Source of the DNA: Desulforhabdus amnigena
GTDB lineage: Bacteria > Desulfobacterota > Syntrophobacteria > Syntrophobacterales > Syntrophobacteraceae
DNA length: 64,000 bases
NCBI RefSeq assembly: GCF_027925305.1
Contig: NZ_BSDR01000001.1
Span: 3,251,001-3,315,000 of the forward strand
Direction: 5' to 3'
In this document: piece by piece, positions 35,378 through 43,802 of the stretch
How the letters are laid out: each line of letters begins with the position of its first letter
Numbering within the stretch: position 1 is the stretch's first letter
Program-made: the position numbers and the translations under genes
The notes under the pieces: generated by a model
What the model was told of the DNA's origin: nothing
The model's database searches: none
Seen by the model: only the letters and a program-made list of their open reading frames with translations

Positions 35378-36181
35378 TCAGGGCATGTCGATGGTATGAA
35401 CCCAGTAGACCGCGCCGATTTCCACCGACTTGGGGACACCGTCTTTCTTGAGCTTCCAGGGCGCGTCACTGAGGGCGGCAAAACCCCACCAGCCGGCTCT
35501 CGGCATGGCATAGGTAAACACCCCGTTTCGGTCGGCTTTGACCACCTGGGTGACATAAGGGTCGGACGGGGCCTTGACGACACCCTTGTCTCCCGCGGCT
35601 TCATTGAGATATTCGATTTCGACTTCCGCATTGGGCACGGGTTTTCCTTTCAAGAGGACCCGGCCGGTGAAAACGTTCCCGGTCCAGAGCCCATAAGGAC
35701 GGGTGAGGGGATTGATTTCCGTCTCGAGCCCCACGGGCGTGTCCCAGCCTTCCTCCAGTCCCAGCGCATCCACGCAGACCTTGGTGTAGTGAACGATGAA
35801 TTTGTCTTCGGCAGGTTCCCAGTAGGGAGCGGGCTCTACAAAGAAAGTGTAGTCTCCGGGCCTCTTGATGGTGTAAGTGGTTTTCCAGAATTCAAAGGTG
35901 CGGTCCTGATCGGGGCCTTTTCCCTGAGCGCTCTGCAGCGTATTGAGAAGATCTTCCGTTTTTCCCCTGGCAAGGACTCCGAAGCGTTTCGGCTTTTGCA
36001 TTTCCATATAATGCATTTCCAGGGGATGGATGAATTTTGCTTCGATCGTGATGGTCTTGGGATCTTCCTGGGTGACGATGTCATCCGAGGGGATGAGCGC
36101 TCCAAAATGAGCCCACGCAGGGGAAGCAAGCGCCAGTAGAGCAAAAACACTCAAAGAATACAATGACCGCCTTAGTGACAT
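35378..36181 (-). CDS. nikK: NikK/DUF4198 periplasmic nickel/cobalt transport component
   Basis: A 267-residue DUF4198 protein associated with NikMQO transporters. ATG 36181 has GAGGAGGAG upstream, and the protein then starts with a signal peptide cleaved near [13 protein letters not shown], again leaving His at the mature N-terminus. The rest is a beta-rich periplasmic protein with [10 protein letters not shown] and a C-terminal [10 protein letters not shown]. It is the first gene of nikK-nikL-nikM-nikQ and is divergent from nikO. It presumably presents metal to NikM. Confidence 0.87.
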   Translation of the reverse strand: MSLRRSLYSLSVFALLALASPAWAHFGALIPSDDIVTQEDPKTITIEAKFIHPLEMHYMEMQKPKRFGVLARGKTEDLLNTLQSAQGKGPDQDRTFEFWKTTYTIKRPGDYTFFVEPAPYWEPAEDKFIVHYTKVCVDALGLEEGWDTPVGLETEINPLTRPYGLWTGNVFTGRVLLKGKPVPNAEVEIEYLNEAAGDKGVVKAPSDPYVTQVVKADRNGVFTYAMPRAGWWGFAALSDAPWKLKKDGVPKSVEIGAVYWVHTIDMP

Positions 36182-36525
36182 AGTCTCCTCCTCGAATACA
36201 GGTGCAGTTCTTCCATAACACAACGCACGACCAGTAGTGACAGCCGTCACGATGAACACAAGCTCTTCGACCTTCATGGTCATAGTCATGTTGAGGGGCA
36301 AAGAAGACACACTCGGTGGTGAATCCAAAAGCACCTTCTGGTGCACCCTTGGATGGGGGAGAGGATGTTGCGACAACCTGGTTGCTCAAATTCTTAGAGC
36401 AATAAAAAGAAACTGTCAATGCCCAAATGGATGGGATAGGAATGCCGTCTCAATTGCACTTGACAGGTTCAGGGCAAAATGTTTTCGTGACTTATGCTTA
36501 AGGAGTGAGTCGCTCTTGAAATTCC

Positions 36526-36602
36526 CGTTTATCACGGAGGCACAGAGATCATAGAGGAATTCCAAAATCTTCTCCGTGCCCTCCGTGTCTCCGTGGTGAA
36601 TA
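36526..36602. repeat. interspersed repeat R2, copy 4
   Basis: ATCACGGAGGCACAGAGATC on the left and CTCCGTGCCCTCCGTG plus TCTCCGTGGTGAA on the right, with the internal AATTCCAAAATCTTCTCC shared with copy 1. It lies between nikK and nikO. The remaining intergenic sequence (36182-36525) should hold the nikK promoter; I found no convincing NikR operator in it. Confidence 0.75.
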
Positions 36603-36648
36603 ACGAAGCTTGAGAAGTGAACATTCGGCGAGGTGGCGGGAGGGGCAT

Positions 36649-38343
36649 TTGAAAGAACTGTACCTGGATAAGTGTCTGCATATAGACCCAGAGAAGCCGG
36701 CAGAACGTGTGCCCGGCCAGGGGGAGCCGGATACGCCTCCCCTCTTTGAAATCCATTCCCTTGAGTACCACTATCCCGATGGACATCCCGCACTGAAGGG
36801 GATCGATCTCACCATCCATCGCGGCGACCGCCTTGCTCTCGTAGGACAAAACGGCTCGGGCAAAACGACGCTCATCAAACACTTGAACGGTCTCTACCGC
36901 CCCCGAAGCGGAGAGGTGCTCTACAAGGGATCGGCTCTCACCGGCCCTCATCTGCTGGAAGTGCGGCGGCAGGTGGGAATGCTTTTCCAGGACCCCGACG
37001 ATCAACTCTTTTGCAATACCCTGGACGAAGACGTAGCTTTCGGTCCGAGAAACTGCGGCCTCAGCCGCCGGGAAATGGAAATCTGCGTGGAAAATGCTCT
37101 CAGAAAGACGGGGCTCGATCTTCTGCGCTACAAGGCTCCTCACCATTTGAGCTACGGCCAGAAAAAGCGCGCCGCCTTCGCCACTCTTCTTTCCATGGAT
37201 CCGGAAGTGCTCATTCTGGATGAGCCTACAGCCAATCTCGATCCCAAGCAAGAGCGGTTTTTCGCGGAATTGCTCGGGGAATTTCCCGGCACTCTCATCT
37301 GCATCAGCCATGATCTTCCCTTCCTCTACGGGCTCTGTAACCGGGCCGTGGTGCTGGAGAACGGGCAAATCCACCATGACTTCTCCATGCGGGAACTGGT
37401 GGCGTATCGAGCCTATCTGAGAGAGCACGGCCTGGATTTTTCCTTCCGTATGAAGTGCTGCCGCAATGACGAGGAGGAATCTCCCGGGGAGCTCCACGTT
37501 CATTCCCATGTTCATTCCCCCAACCAATTCCCTTCCCTGTCGCCCGAAGAGAAAGCACCGGTTGGCGGGGATGATCGTTTACCGGACGCTCTCATCCACA
37601 TGAGCCATTATTCCTATCGGTATCCCGACGGCACCCGGGGGATTCGGGAAATCGCACTCTCCATACTCGAAGGCGAAAGTGTGGCGGTTGTGGGGGAAAA
37701 CGGCGCCGGCAAATCGACGCTGGTCTCCTGTCTGGCGGGCATCTTGGAGGGAGAAGGCGCCTACTTTTTTGACGGAAATCCCGTTTCCGAAAAGTTCAGA
37801 AAAAACCTCTGGCGCCATGTGGGAATAGCGTTTCAAGACCCGGCGGATCAGCTTTTCTGCCCGTCGTGCTTCGAGGAGGTGGCTTTCGGTCCCAAACAAT
37901 TGCGGCTTCCTTCGGACGAATGGAAGTCCCGGGTGGTGGAGTCCCTGGAACTGGTCCGCCTGTCGGGGTACGAAAACCGGGTGCCCCACCATCTGAGCGC
38001 CGGCGAGCGCAAGAGGCTCGCACTGGCTGCGGTTCTTGCCATGCGTCCTCGCGTGCTCATTCTCGATGAGCCCACCGCCAACCTCGATCCCAGCAGCGAA
38101 GAGCTCTTTTGCGATATTTTGCGGGCGCTCCCCGTCACCAAGATTCTCATCAGCCATGATATCCACATCATATCCCTTCTCTGCGAAAGGACGATGGTGA
38201 TGCACCAGGGAAGGCTCATCCGCGACTACCCGACCCCGGCATTCCTGCACGACGACCGCCTCATTTCAGTGAATGGACTGGATTATACGCTCAAAAACGC
38301 CTGCTGCAGGGAAATCTTGCGGTTGCAGGAAGAGGCAGGCTGA
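36649..38343 (+). CDS. nikO: two-domain ECF transporter ATPase NikO/CbiO
   Basis: A 564-residue fusion of two complete ABC ATPase domains. The first has GQNGSGKTT, LSYGQKKRAA and LILDEPTANLDP; the second has GENGAGKST, LSAGERKRLA and LILDEPTANLDP. Each Q-loop reads FQDP.DQLF, typical of CbiO/NikO. The linker (about residues 280-320) contains the His cluster HVHSHVH, a possible metal-sensing site. I prefer TTG 36649, preceded by GGGAGGGG, over an upstream TTG at 36610. It is transcribed away from nikKLMQ and powers the same importer. Confidence 0.9.
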   Translation: MKELYLDKCLHIDPEKPAERVPGQGEPDTPPLFEIHSLEYHYPDGHPALKGIDLTIHRGDRLALVGQNGSGKTTLIKHLNGLYRPRSGEVLYKGSALTGPHLLEVRRQVGMLFQDPDDQLFCNTLDEDVAFGPRNCGLSRREMEICVENALRKTGLDLLRYKAPHHLSYGQKKRAAFATLLSMDPEVLILDEPTANLDPKQERFFAELLGEFPGTLICISHDLPFLYGLCNRAVVLENGQIHHDFSMRELVAYRAYLREHGLDFSFRMKCCRNDEEESPGELHVHSHVHSPNQFPSLSPEEKAPVGGDDRLPDALIHMSHYSYRYPDGTRGIREIALSILEGESVAVVGENGAGKSTLVSCLAGILEGEGAYFFDGNPVSEKFRKNLWRHVGIAFQDPADQLFCPSCFEEVAFGPKQLRLPSDEWKSRVVESLELVRLSGYENRVPHHLSAGERKRLALAAVLAMRPRVLILDEPTANLDPSSEELFCDILRALPVTKILISHDIHIISLLCERTMVMHQGRLIRDYPTPAFLHDDRLISVNGLDYTLKNACCREILRLQEEAG

Positions 38344-38439
38344 CTCGCCTTTAAAGAAGGGGCAGGTTTTTTCGTAACCTTCTCAAATAGAGGGAAAACT
38401 TGCACTAGAATTCATTTGACGCAATAGCATCGAAAAAGG

Positions 38440-38588
38440 TAATAAATATCGGGCCATGGCGGTACGGCAGGGGCACCATGAAGGTGCGATGGACCATGAA
38501 AGCCCGAAGAGCGGAGGCGGTTCCATTTCATCCGGGTCGGAATCCATCCGATCGTCTTTTTGATCATCATCAAGATATGCACAAAACA
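38440..38588 (+). promoter_or_regulatory. candidate novel riboswitch-like leader of the second receptor
   Basis: A nested structure is visible: CGGGC (38449) pairs with GCCCG (38502); inside it CATGG pairs with CCATG; and inside that GCACC-ATGAA-GGTGC forms a hairpin. CGGTACGGCAGGG is left as an asymmetric internal loop. A strong terminator follows at 38589-38647, then the receptor gene. The sequence has no B12 box, thi-box or other aptamer signature I recognise. Regulation by nickel, cobalt or a chelate is inferred from the neighbours. Confidence 0.5.
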
Positions 38589-38647
38589 GGGCCATGAATG
38601 CCCCATGCACTGCGTGAACGCGGAGCGGAGGGTTCATGGCCTTTTTT
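38589..38647 (+). terminator. attenuator-type terminator before the second receptor
   Basis: GGGCCATGAA pairs with TTCATGGCC, enclosing smaller pairings, and is followed by TTTTTTG. It is only 36 bp before the receptor ATG and far from the nikO stop, so it is more likely a leader attenuator than the nikO terminator. Confidence 0.7.
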
Positions 38648-38682
38648 GTCTTATAGTTCTGGTGGGATCAAGGAGGGGATAC

Positions 38683-40713
38683 ATGCGCGTATTGGTTCTG
38701 TTGCTGTCGATTTGTTCTGTCTTTTTTTCGGGGGAAATTTTTCCGGAATACTTCTGTAGCAATGTGCACGCCGAGGAAATGCCGCTCGAAGTTTCAACTC
38801 AGGAAACGAAATCCAATGCATCACAGCAGGAAAAGGCCGGCCACAATGATACATACGGCATGGAAGAGGTCGTCGTTGTGGCACCTCCCGTCATCGAGGG
38901 CAATCAAGTCAATCGCCTGGGAAGCCAGGTGACGGTGGTGACCGAACAGCAGATCGAAGATTTGAATGCCCAGGATCTCCCCTCAGCCCTGCGAATGACT
39001 CCGGGTGTCGTGATTTCGCACCATAATCCCATCGGAAGCTTCGGCGGAGGCGAAGGCGGAACCATCTTCATACGTGGAATGGGAATATCGAGGCCTGGAG
39101 CCGAAATTCAGATCCTCGTCGATGGAGTTCCCAAATTCGTGAGTGTGTGGACCCACCCCCTCATGGATGTCCTCAGTGTGGACGTCATCGAAGAAATGCA
39201 GGTCTACAAGGGAGCACAACCCGTTTTGTTCGGAAACATGGCCTTCGGCGCGGTGGATATCACTACAAAAAGAAAGCATGAAGAGGGGTACACCACGAGT
39301 GTTGAAGGGGCGGGCGGATCCTTCAATACCTGGGTGGAAGTAGCGGAACATGGCGGCAAGGTCGGCCCGTTGGATTACTACCTCATCCAAAGCTACCGGA
39401 GATCGGACGGTCATCGCGACAATGCCGACGGGGAGCTGCAAAACTACTTCGGACACTTCGGTTACCAGCTTTCCAACAACTGGGATGCCGGTATCGTTTT
39501 CAACCGGACAGACAATTGGGCCGATGATCCGGGGCCCGTGGACGGTTCTTTCCCCCCCGATGGAAGGTTCGAGACCAACGATTACTTCACAGTGGGGACC
39601 CTCTCCAATCATTACGAACGGTCCGAGGGGTATATAAAATTCTATAGTGAAAACGGCCATATAGACTGGATCAACCAGTACAATGAGACAACGGGGAAAA
39701 ACGATGAAGATACGATCACCGATTATGACAACTATGGTCTGAGAGGCCGCCAGACGCTGCGGCTGTGGGAGGGGGGTGAAATCCTTTTAGGTATGGATCT
39801 CGACTTCATCAGCGGCAAGGTCGATATCAGCTCGCCCCCCAATCCCGAGAGCCACTTCGATCGCACGACCTTCCGGCTCTTTTCTCCCTATACGGCAGTC
39901 AGCCAGATGTTTGGATCGAAGGAAGGCTTTTATGCCATTCCTTCCGCCGGTGTGCGCTACATCGATCACAGCCAGTTTGCCAGCGAGCCCGGACCGCAGG
40001 CGGGCCTCATCGTCGGGTATAAAAATACGGAATTGCATGCCTCCTGCGCCCGTGGCATCAACTATCCAGGGATATTCGCCAAGGCCAACGATGCTCTCTT
40101 CCTGCCCGGCAATAACCGGTGGGACGATCTGACCGCGGAACTGGTGGATCACTATGAAGCGGGAATGAGCCATAAAGTGGGAAATATGGCCAAAATGGAT
40201 CTTACCTTCTTTTACGATGACGGAAAAAACCGCATCGTGGTTGCTCCTCCTCCGCCTTTTCCGCCCACCTGGTCGAATGTCGGCTCCTTTACGAACGAGG
40301 GAGTGGAAGCAACCTTTACGGTTTCTCCCCTGAGGGATCTCTCATTTTTCGCCGGCGCGACTTATCTCAACAGCGATCCCGACGACCTTCCCTACGCTCC
40401 TGAATGGAGCGCCAGCTTCGGTGCCAATTACCGTTTCCTGAAACATTTTCAGGCAAGCATCGATGCCAGCTATGTCGACAATTACTTCGTGACATCCAGG
40501 GCACGCAAAAAAGACACCGTAAACCTGGACAAGGTGGATTCATACTGTCTTCTCAACGCAAAACTCACCTACGATTTCACGCTGCCCTACCGGGATCTGC
40601 ACGGCCAATTTTTCGTTGCGGGAGAAAATCTGACGGATACGGATTACGAGCAGAAAAAAGGCTATCCCATGCCCGGCATCAGTGGCATGAGTGGCATCAA
40701 ACTGTGGTTCTAA
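38683..40713 (+). CDS. TonB-dependent outer-membrane receptor (TBDR2)
   Basis: A 676-residue receptor. ATG 38683 follows AAGGAGGGG and begins a signal peptide (cleavage near VHA-EEM). A TonB box-like GMEEVVVVAPP comes next, then a plug (about 80-190: LPSALRMTPGVVISHHN, GTIFIRGMGISRPGAEIQ, DVIEEMQVYKGAQPVLFG) and a barrel ending GIKLWF with terminal Phe. Its position between nikO and a periplasmic nucleoside hydrolase-FmdE fusion suggests it imports a nickel or cobalt chelate or a cobamide-like compound. It presumably uses the TonB system at 6.7 kb or another copy. Confidence 0.93.
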   Translation: MRVLVLLLSICSVFFSGEIFPEYFCSNVHAEEMPLEVSTQETKSNASQQEKAGHNDTYGMEEVVVVAPPVIEGNQVNRLGSQVTVVTEQQIEDLNAQDLPSALRMTPGVVISHHNPIGSFGGGEGGTIFIRGMGISRPGAEIQILVDGVPKFVSVWTHPLMDVLSVDVIEEMQVYKGAQPVLFGNMAFGAVDITTKRKHEEGYTTSVEGAGGSFNTWVEVAEHGGKVGPLDYYLIQSYRRSDGHRDNADGELQNYFGHFGYQLSNNWDAGIVFNRTDNWADDPGPVDGSFPPDGRFETNDYFTVGTLSNHYERSEGYIKFYSENGHIDWINQYNETTGKNDEDTITDYDNYGLRGRQTLRLWEGGEILLGMDLDFISGKVDISSPPNPESHFDRTTFRLFSPYTAVSQMFGSKEGFYAIPSAGVRYIDHSQFASEPGPQAGLIVGYKNTELHASCARGINYPGIFAKANDALFLPGNNRWDDLTAELVDHYEAGMSHKVGNMAKMDLTFFYDDGKNRIVVAPPPPFPPTWSNVGSFTNEGVEATFTVSPLRDLSFFAGATYLNSDPDDLPYAPEWSASFGANYRFLKHFQASIDASYVDNYFVTSRARKKDTVNLDKVDSYCLLNAKLTYDFTLPYRDLHGQFFVAGENLTDTDYEQKKGYPMPGISGMSGIKLWF

Positions 40714-40822
40714 CTTGACATTGTCAGATTTCATATAAACCACGGAGACACAGAAATTTTATTTGGGAGTCTTTGTCCATGCCTTCTGTGGCTCTGTGGT
40801 TAATGCGACAATGTCGCATTAA
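40714..40822. repeat. interspersed repeat R2, copy 5 (most complete)
   Basis: TTGACATTGTCAGATTTCAT, then AACCACGGAGACACAGAA, and on the right TGTGGCTCTGTGGTTAATG followed by CGACAATGTCGCATTAAC. Both inner (CACGGAGACAC) and outer (GACATTGTC) arms are inverted repeats, so this copy shows the whole structure. A short CCCCCCTTCAAAGGGGG palindrome follows at about 40887. Confidence 0.75.
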
Positions 40823-40974
40823 CACCCGCTCACAAGTTCTTTAACATTTTGCATGTGGGAATGACGAACAATCGAATGATTTCAACCCCCCTTCAAAGGG
40901 GGACTTCAACATATGCCCGGCAGAATGATCACTTCTGCCGGGATATATTAAAAGATGCGATAGGGAGGCTGCAT

Positions 40975-42531
40975 GTGAAAAAGATTTTCATAATTTTCGC
41001 CATTTTTCTTACGCTCTTCTGTGGTCCCTCCTGGGCTCACGAAGAGCAGACGCCTGTCATTATCGATACCGACATGGCCCTGGACGATGTCCGGGCCCTA
41101 ACTATCCTGCTCAATTCACATCATCTCAAGGTGAAGGCCATTGTCACCTCGGATGGAGCGTCGTCCCCCGCAGTGGGCTGCAAGAACCTTCAGCGCATTC
41201 TCCGTTTTCTTGGAAAAGAAGATATTCCCCTTGGGGCGGGACGGGTGCTGAACGCTTCGTCCCCACCACCATGGCGGGAGATTTCCGAAGCGATGGGATG
41301 GGCTGCCCTCCCGGCAGGCCCTCATTCCGATGACATGCCGTCGCCTCCGGCCGCTGAAAGCGGTTCAGCTGTCAGGCCGGAGATTGCGGGCACAGCTTCA
41401 GGAAAACCCTCCTGTCCCACAGCGGTTTCAACCGTCCAGAAGGTGCTTTCCCAAGCCGACGAGGGCATGGGCTATATCTGCATCGGCCCCTTGACGAATC
41501 TCGCCGATCTCCTCAGAGAAGACCCCGGAGTGGCAGAGCGGATCAAGAACATCTTCTTTTATGGATCCCTGCCAAACGAATCGAATCCCGACTGGAATGT
41601 TCAGCGGGATATGGAATCTGCAAAGGTTGTTCTGGCTTCGGGAATCCCATTCTATGCGTTCCGTTTATCGAACGAAGAGCTTCTCACCTTTGACGGCTCC
41701 ATGCTGAGCGAGATTCAAAAGCTCGATTCCCCCGCATCCCGGCTGGTTTGTCTCCTGCATCAGAATGAACGGACACAGAAGCTCCTGAAAGAAGCCCACT
41801 TCAAAGCATGGGATGAATCCGTCGCTCTCTATCTGGATGAGCCCGGAATCGGAACCTTCGAGAAGGTAGAGGGACAATCCCCCCTTTTTCGCCTTTCAAA
41901 ATGGGACAAGGAATCCGCCTATTCTCACTACCTGGAAGTCCTTGGCCGATCAAGTGCGGGAAAACTGGAAGAGCGCCTCCCCGTAGTTCTTCAATCCTAT
42001 CCGACGCAGCCATCCCGGTTCCAGGAAGATCTTCGCCCCTGGGTTCCCAAGATCATTGCGCTGCACGGCATCGAAGAATGGAAGGCCACGGTCCTCACCA
42101 ATGAGCTTCACCGCCACTTGGGGATTTACTCCATTCTGGGGGCTAAAATGGGAATACAGGCCCGGGAAATCCTCAACGCATCCCTGGACGAATTGACCGT
42201 GGAGAGCCATGCGGGACTCAAGCCCCCCCTCAGTTGCCTCAATGACGGCCTTCAGGTTTCCACCGGAGCGAGCCTCGGGAGGGGGACCATCAGGGTCACG
42301 GAAAGCGACCCGCCTACGGTGGAAGCAGATTTTAGCAAAGGAGACCGGAAGCTCCGGCTTCGGCTCAAGGAGAGCGTGAAAGAGCGGATAAAGTCGGACA
42401 TTCAGGGGGCTATTCAGCGCCATGGAAATTTGACTCCGGAGTACTTCAAAGAGGTCAGGAGGCTCTCTTTCGAGTACTGGCTACATATGAAGCGGGGAGA
42501 AATCTTCGACCTCGAATGGAACTCCCCTTGA
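40975..42531 (+). CDS. periplasmic nucleoside hydrolase-FmdE fusion protein
   Basis: A 518-residue exported protein with two domains. After a signal peptide (cleavage near SWA-HEE) comes an inosine/uridine nucleoside hydrolase-like domain (about 25-330) with the calcium-binding IIDTDMALDD, GPLTNLADLL, NVQRDMESAKVVLASGIP and WDESVALYLDEPG. The C-terminal domain (about 365-518) is FmdE-like: HRHLGIYSILGAKMG and SHAGLKPPLSCLNDGLQVST. GTG 40975 with GGGAGG upstream is the start. It lies after the receptor gene near the nickel/cobalt transporter. The natural substrate is unknown; cleavage of a ribosyl or similar N-glycosidic bond linked to metal or cofactor uptake is possible. Confidence 0.85.
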   Translation: MKKIFIIFAIFLTLFCGPSWAHEEQTPVIIDTDMALDDVRALTILLNSHHLKVKAIVTSDGASSPAVGCKNLQRILRFLGKEDIPLGAGRVLNASSPPPWREISEAMGWAALPAGPHSDDMPSPPAAESGSAVRPEIAGTASGKPSCPTAVSTVQKVLSQADEGMGYICIGPLTNLADLLREDPGVAERIKNIFFYGSLPNESNPDWNVQRDMESAKVVLASGIPFYAFRLSNEELLTFDGSMLSEIQKLDSPASRLVCLLHQNERTQKLLKEAHFKAWDESVALYLDEPGIGTFEKVEGQSPLFRLSKWDKESAYSHYLEVLGRSSAGKLEERLPVVLQSYPTQPSRFQEDLRPWVPKIIALHGIEEWKATVLTNELHRHLGIYSILGAKMGIQAREILNASLDELTVESHAGLKPPLSCLNDGLQVSTGASLGRGTIRVTESDPPTVEADFSKGDRKLRLRLKESVKERIKSDIQGAIQRHGNLTPEYFKEVRRLSFEYWLHMKRGEIFDLEWNSP

Positions 42532-42632
42532 TCAGCAAAAAACTATGCCGATGTTCAAGAGCAGATTCAGCCTGATCATATTTCGCAGGTCCAAATCCTC
42601 AGGATTGCAGCTGCCCGGTCTATTTCAGAGGT

Positions 42633-42660
42633 GACACGGCCGGCAAGCCGGCCGTGTTTG
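42633..42660. terminator. probable bidirectional terminator
   Basis: ACACGGCCGGC pairs with GCCGGCCGTGT around AA between the converging hydrolase-fusion gene and the duplicated-motif gene. The following T run is short. Confidence 0.5.
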
Positions 42661-42692
42661 CAGGGAAAAGGTTCGTAAAACTATCCAACCCC

Positions 42693-43142
42693 CTACTTGC
42701 CCTCGCCCGCCATTTTCCGGACTTCGAGCTTTACTTTGTCGTAGAAATCTTCTTCGCTCATTTCACCCTTAACGTAGTCGCTCCAGGCACTGAAGTTATT
42801 GAAAAAGCAAACGTTGAGCCGGGCTTCTTCGCAAACCCTCTTATAGGTCTTGTTTGCCTGCCTGGCCCGTTCCCGCTTTTCCTTTTCCTTTTTGGCGGGC
42901 ATAGGGTCCTCTTTTTCGACGACAATATATTTTCCGAATTTCTTCGAGAACTGCTCCATTTCCTGTTTCGCTTTTTCAACCAGCTGAACGTCGTCGATTT
43001 TGCCTTCCACGTACTCCTGCCAGGCCTCGAAATTCTCCCATGAGGCAACCTTCAGGCCGCTCTCTTCGCAGGCTTTGCAGTAGACCTTGTTGGCATCGTC
43101 GGCACGCTTTTCCTCGTCCGTCTTTCCGTTCGATTGACTCAT
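42693..43142 (-). CDS. protein with a duplicated ~55-residue motif, unknown function
   Basis: A 149-residue charged soluble protein built of two similar halves. One runs from ANKVYCKACEESGLKV through NFEAWQEYVEGKIDD; the other runs from ANKTYKRVCEEARLNV through NFSAWSDYVKGEMSE. Each half is followed by a helix rich in K and E. No known domain is recognised. Cysteines at CKAC in the first half are only partly kept in the second (RVC). It begins 8 bp after pyrE, so the two are likely co-transcribed, though no link to pyrimidine synthesis is visible. Confidence 0.7.
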   Translation of the reverse strand: MSQSNGKTDEEKRADDANKVYCKACEESGLKVASWENFEAWQEYVEGKIDDVQLVEKAKQEMEQFSKKFGKYIVVEKEDPMPAKKEKEKRERARQANKTYKRVCEEARLNVCFFNNFSAWSDYVKGEMSEEDFYDKVKLEVRKMAGEGK

Positions 43143-43150
43143 CTTGCCCC

Positions 43151-43720
43151 TTACCCCCTATTCTCCCTTCGATATATTTCCATGATTTCGTCCCGCGTCA
43201 CCAGGGACTCCACCAAAGGCACTTCTTTCAAAATGTTTTCTCTTCCGTTCATTTCCTGTCGATCCACCAGCACCACCACCTTAACGACCTCGAGCCCGGC
43301 TTGGCGGCAGGCGGCTATGGCCTGGAGGGTAGAACCTCCCGTCGTGATCACATCGTCCACAACAGCCACCCGGTCCCCCTGGTTCACCTTCCCTTCGATG
43401 AGGCTCACAATCCCGTGATCTTTCTGCTTTTTCCTTACCACAAAAGACTGAATGGGCTGCTTCTTCAGCCAGGAGGTGTAGGCCACCGCGTTGGCGATGG
43501 CATCCGCTCCAAGAGTCAATCCCCCTATGGCTGCGATCCTCAAATCCTTTACGGCCTCAAAAACCATGTTGCCGATGAGATACTGCCCCTCGGGATCAAG
43601 CGTCACACGCTTACAATTGAAGTAAAATTGACTCATCCCCCCCGAAACCAGCTTGAACGAAGGCGTCTCGGAAAAGCGGAAGGCGTATTTCAGTATCAGT
43701 TCTTCTAAACGTTCTTTCAT
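43151..43720 (-). CDS. pyrE: orotate phosphoribosyltransferase
   Basis: PyrE joins orotate to PRPP to form orotidine monophosphate in pyrimidine synthesis. The 189-residue protein has GGLTLGADAIANAVAY near the middle, the catalytic flexible-loop region VVRKKQKDHG, and the PRPP-binding motif VAVVDDVITTGGSTLQA. Length and motif order fit PyrE. The duplicated-motif gene follows. No other pyr gene is nearby. Confidence 0.93.
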   Translation of the reverse strand: MKERLEELILKYAFRFSETPSFKLVSGGMSQFYFNCKRVTLDPEGQYLIGNMVFEAVKDLRIAAIGGLTLGADAIANAVAYTSWLKKQPIQSFVVRKKQKDHGIVSLIEGKVNQGDRVAVVDDVITTGGSTLQAIAACRQAGLEVVKVVVLVDRQEMNGRENILKEVPLVESLVTRDEIMEIYRRENRG

Positions 43721-43802
43721 ATTTCAAAATCCTCAAAATCCATGGCCATGAGCCATCTCAACTATAGCCCATCAGCCATGAGCCGTCAGCCGCACCCTCT
43801 CC

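Noticed and set aside
36182-36648. NikR operator between nikK and nikO
   Set aside because: I looked for paired GTATGA/TCATAC and GTGTTAC/GTAACAC half-sites and found only an isolated GTGTTATGG half; not enough to call.
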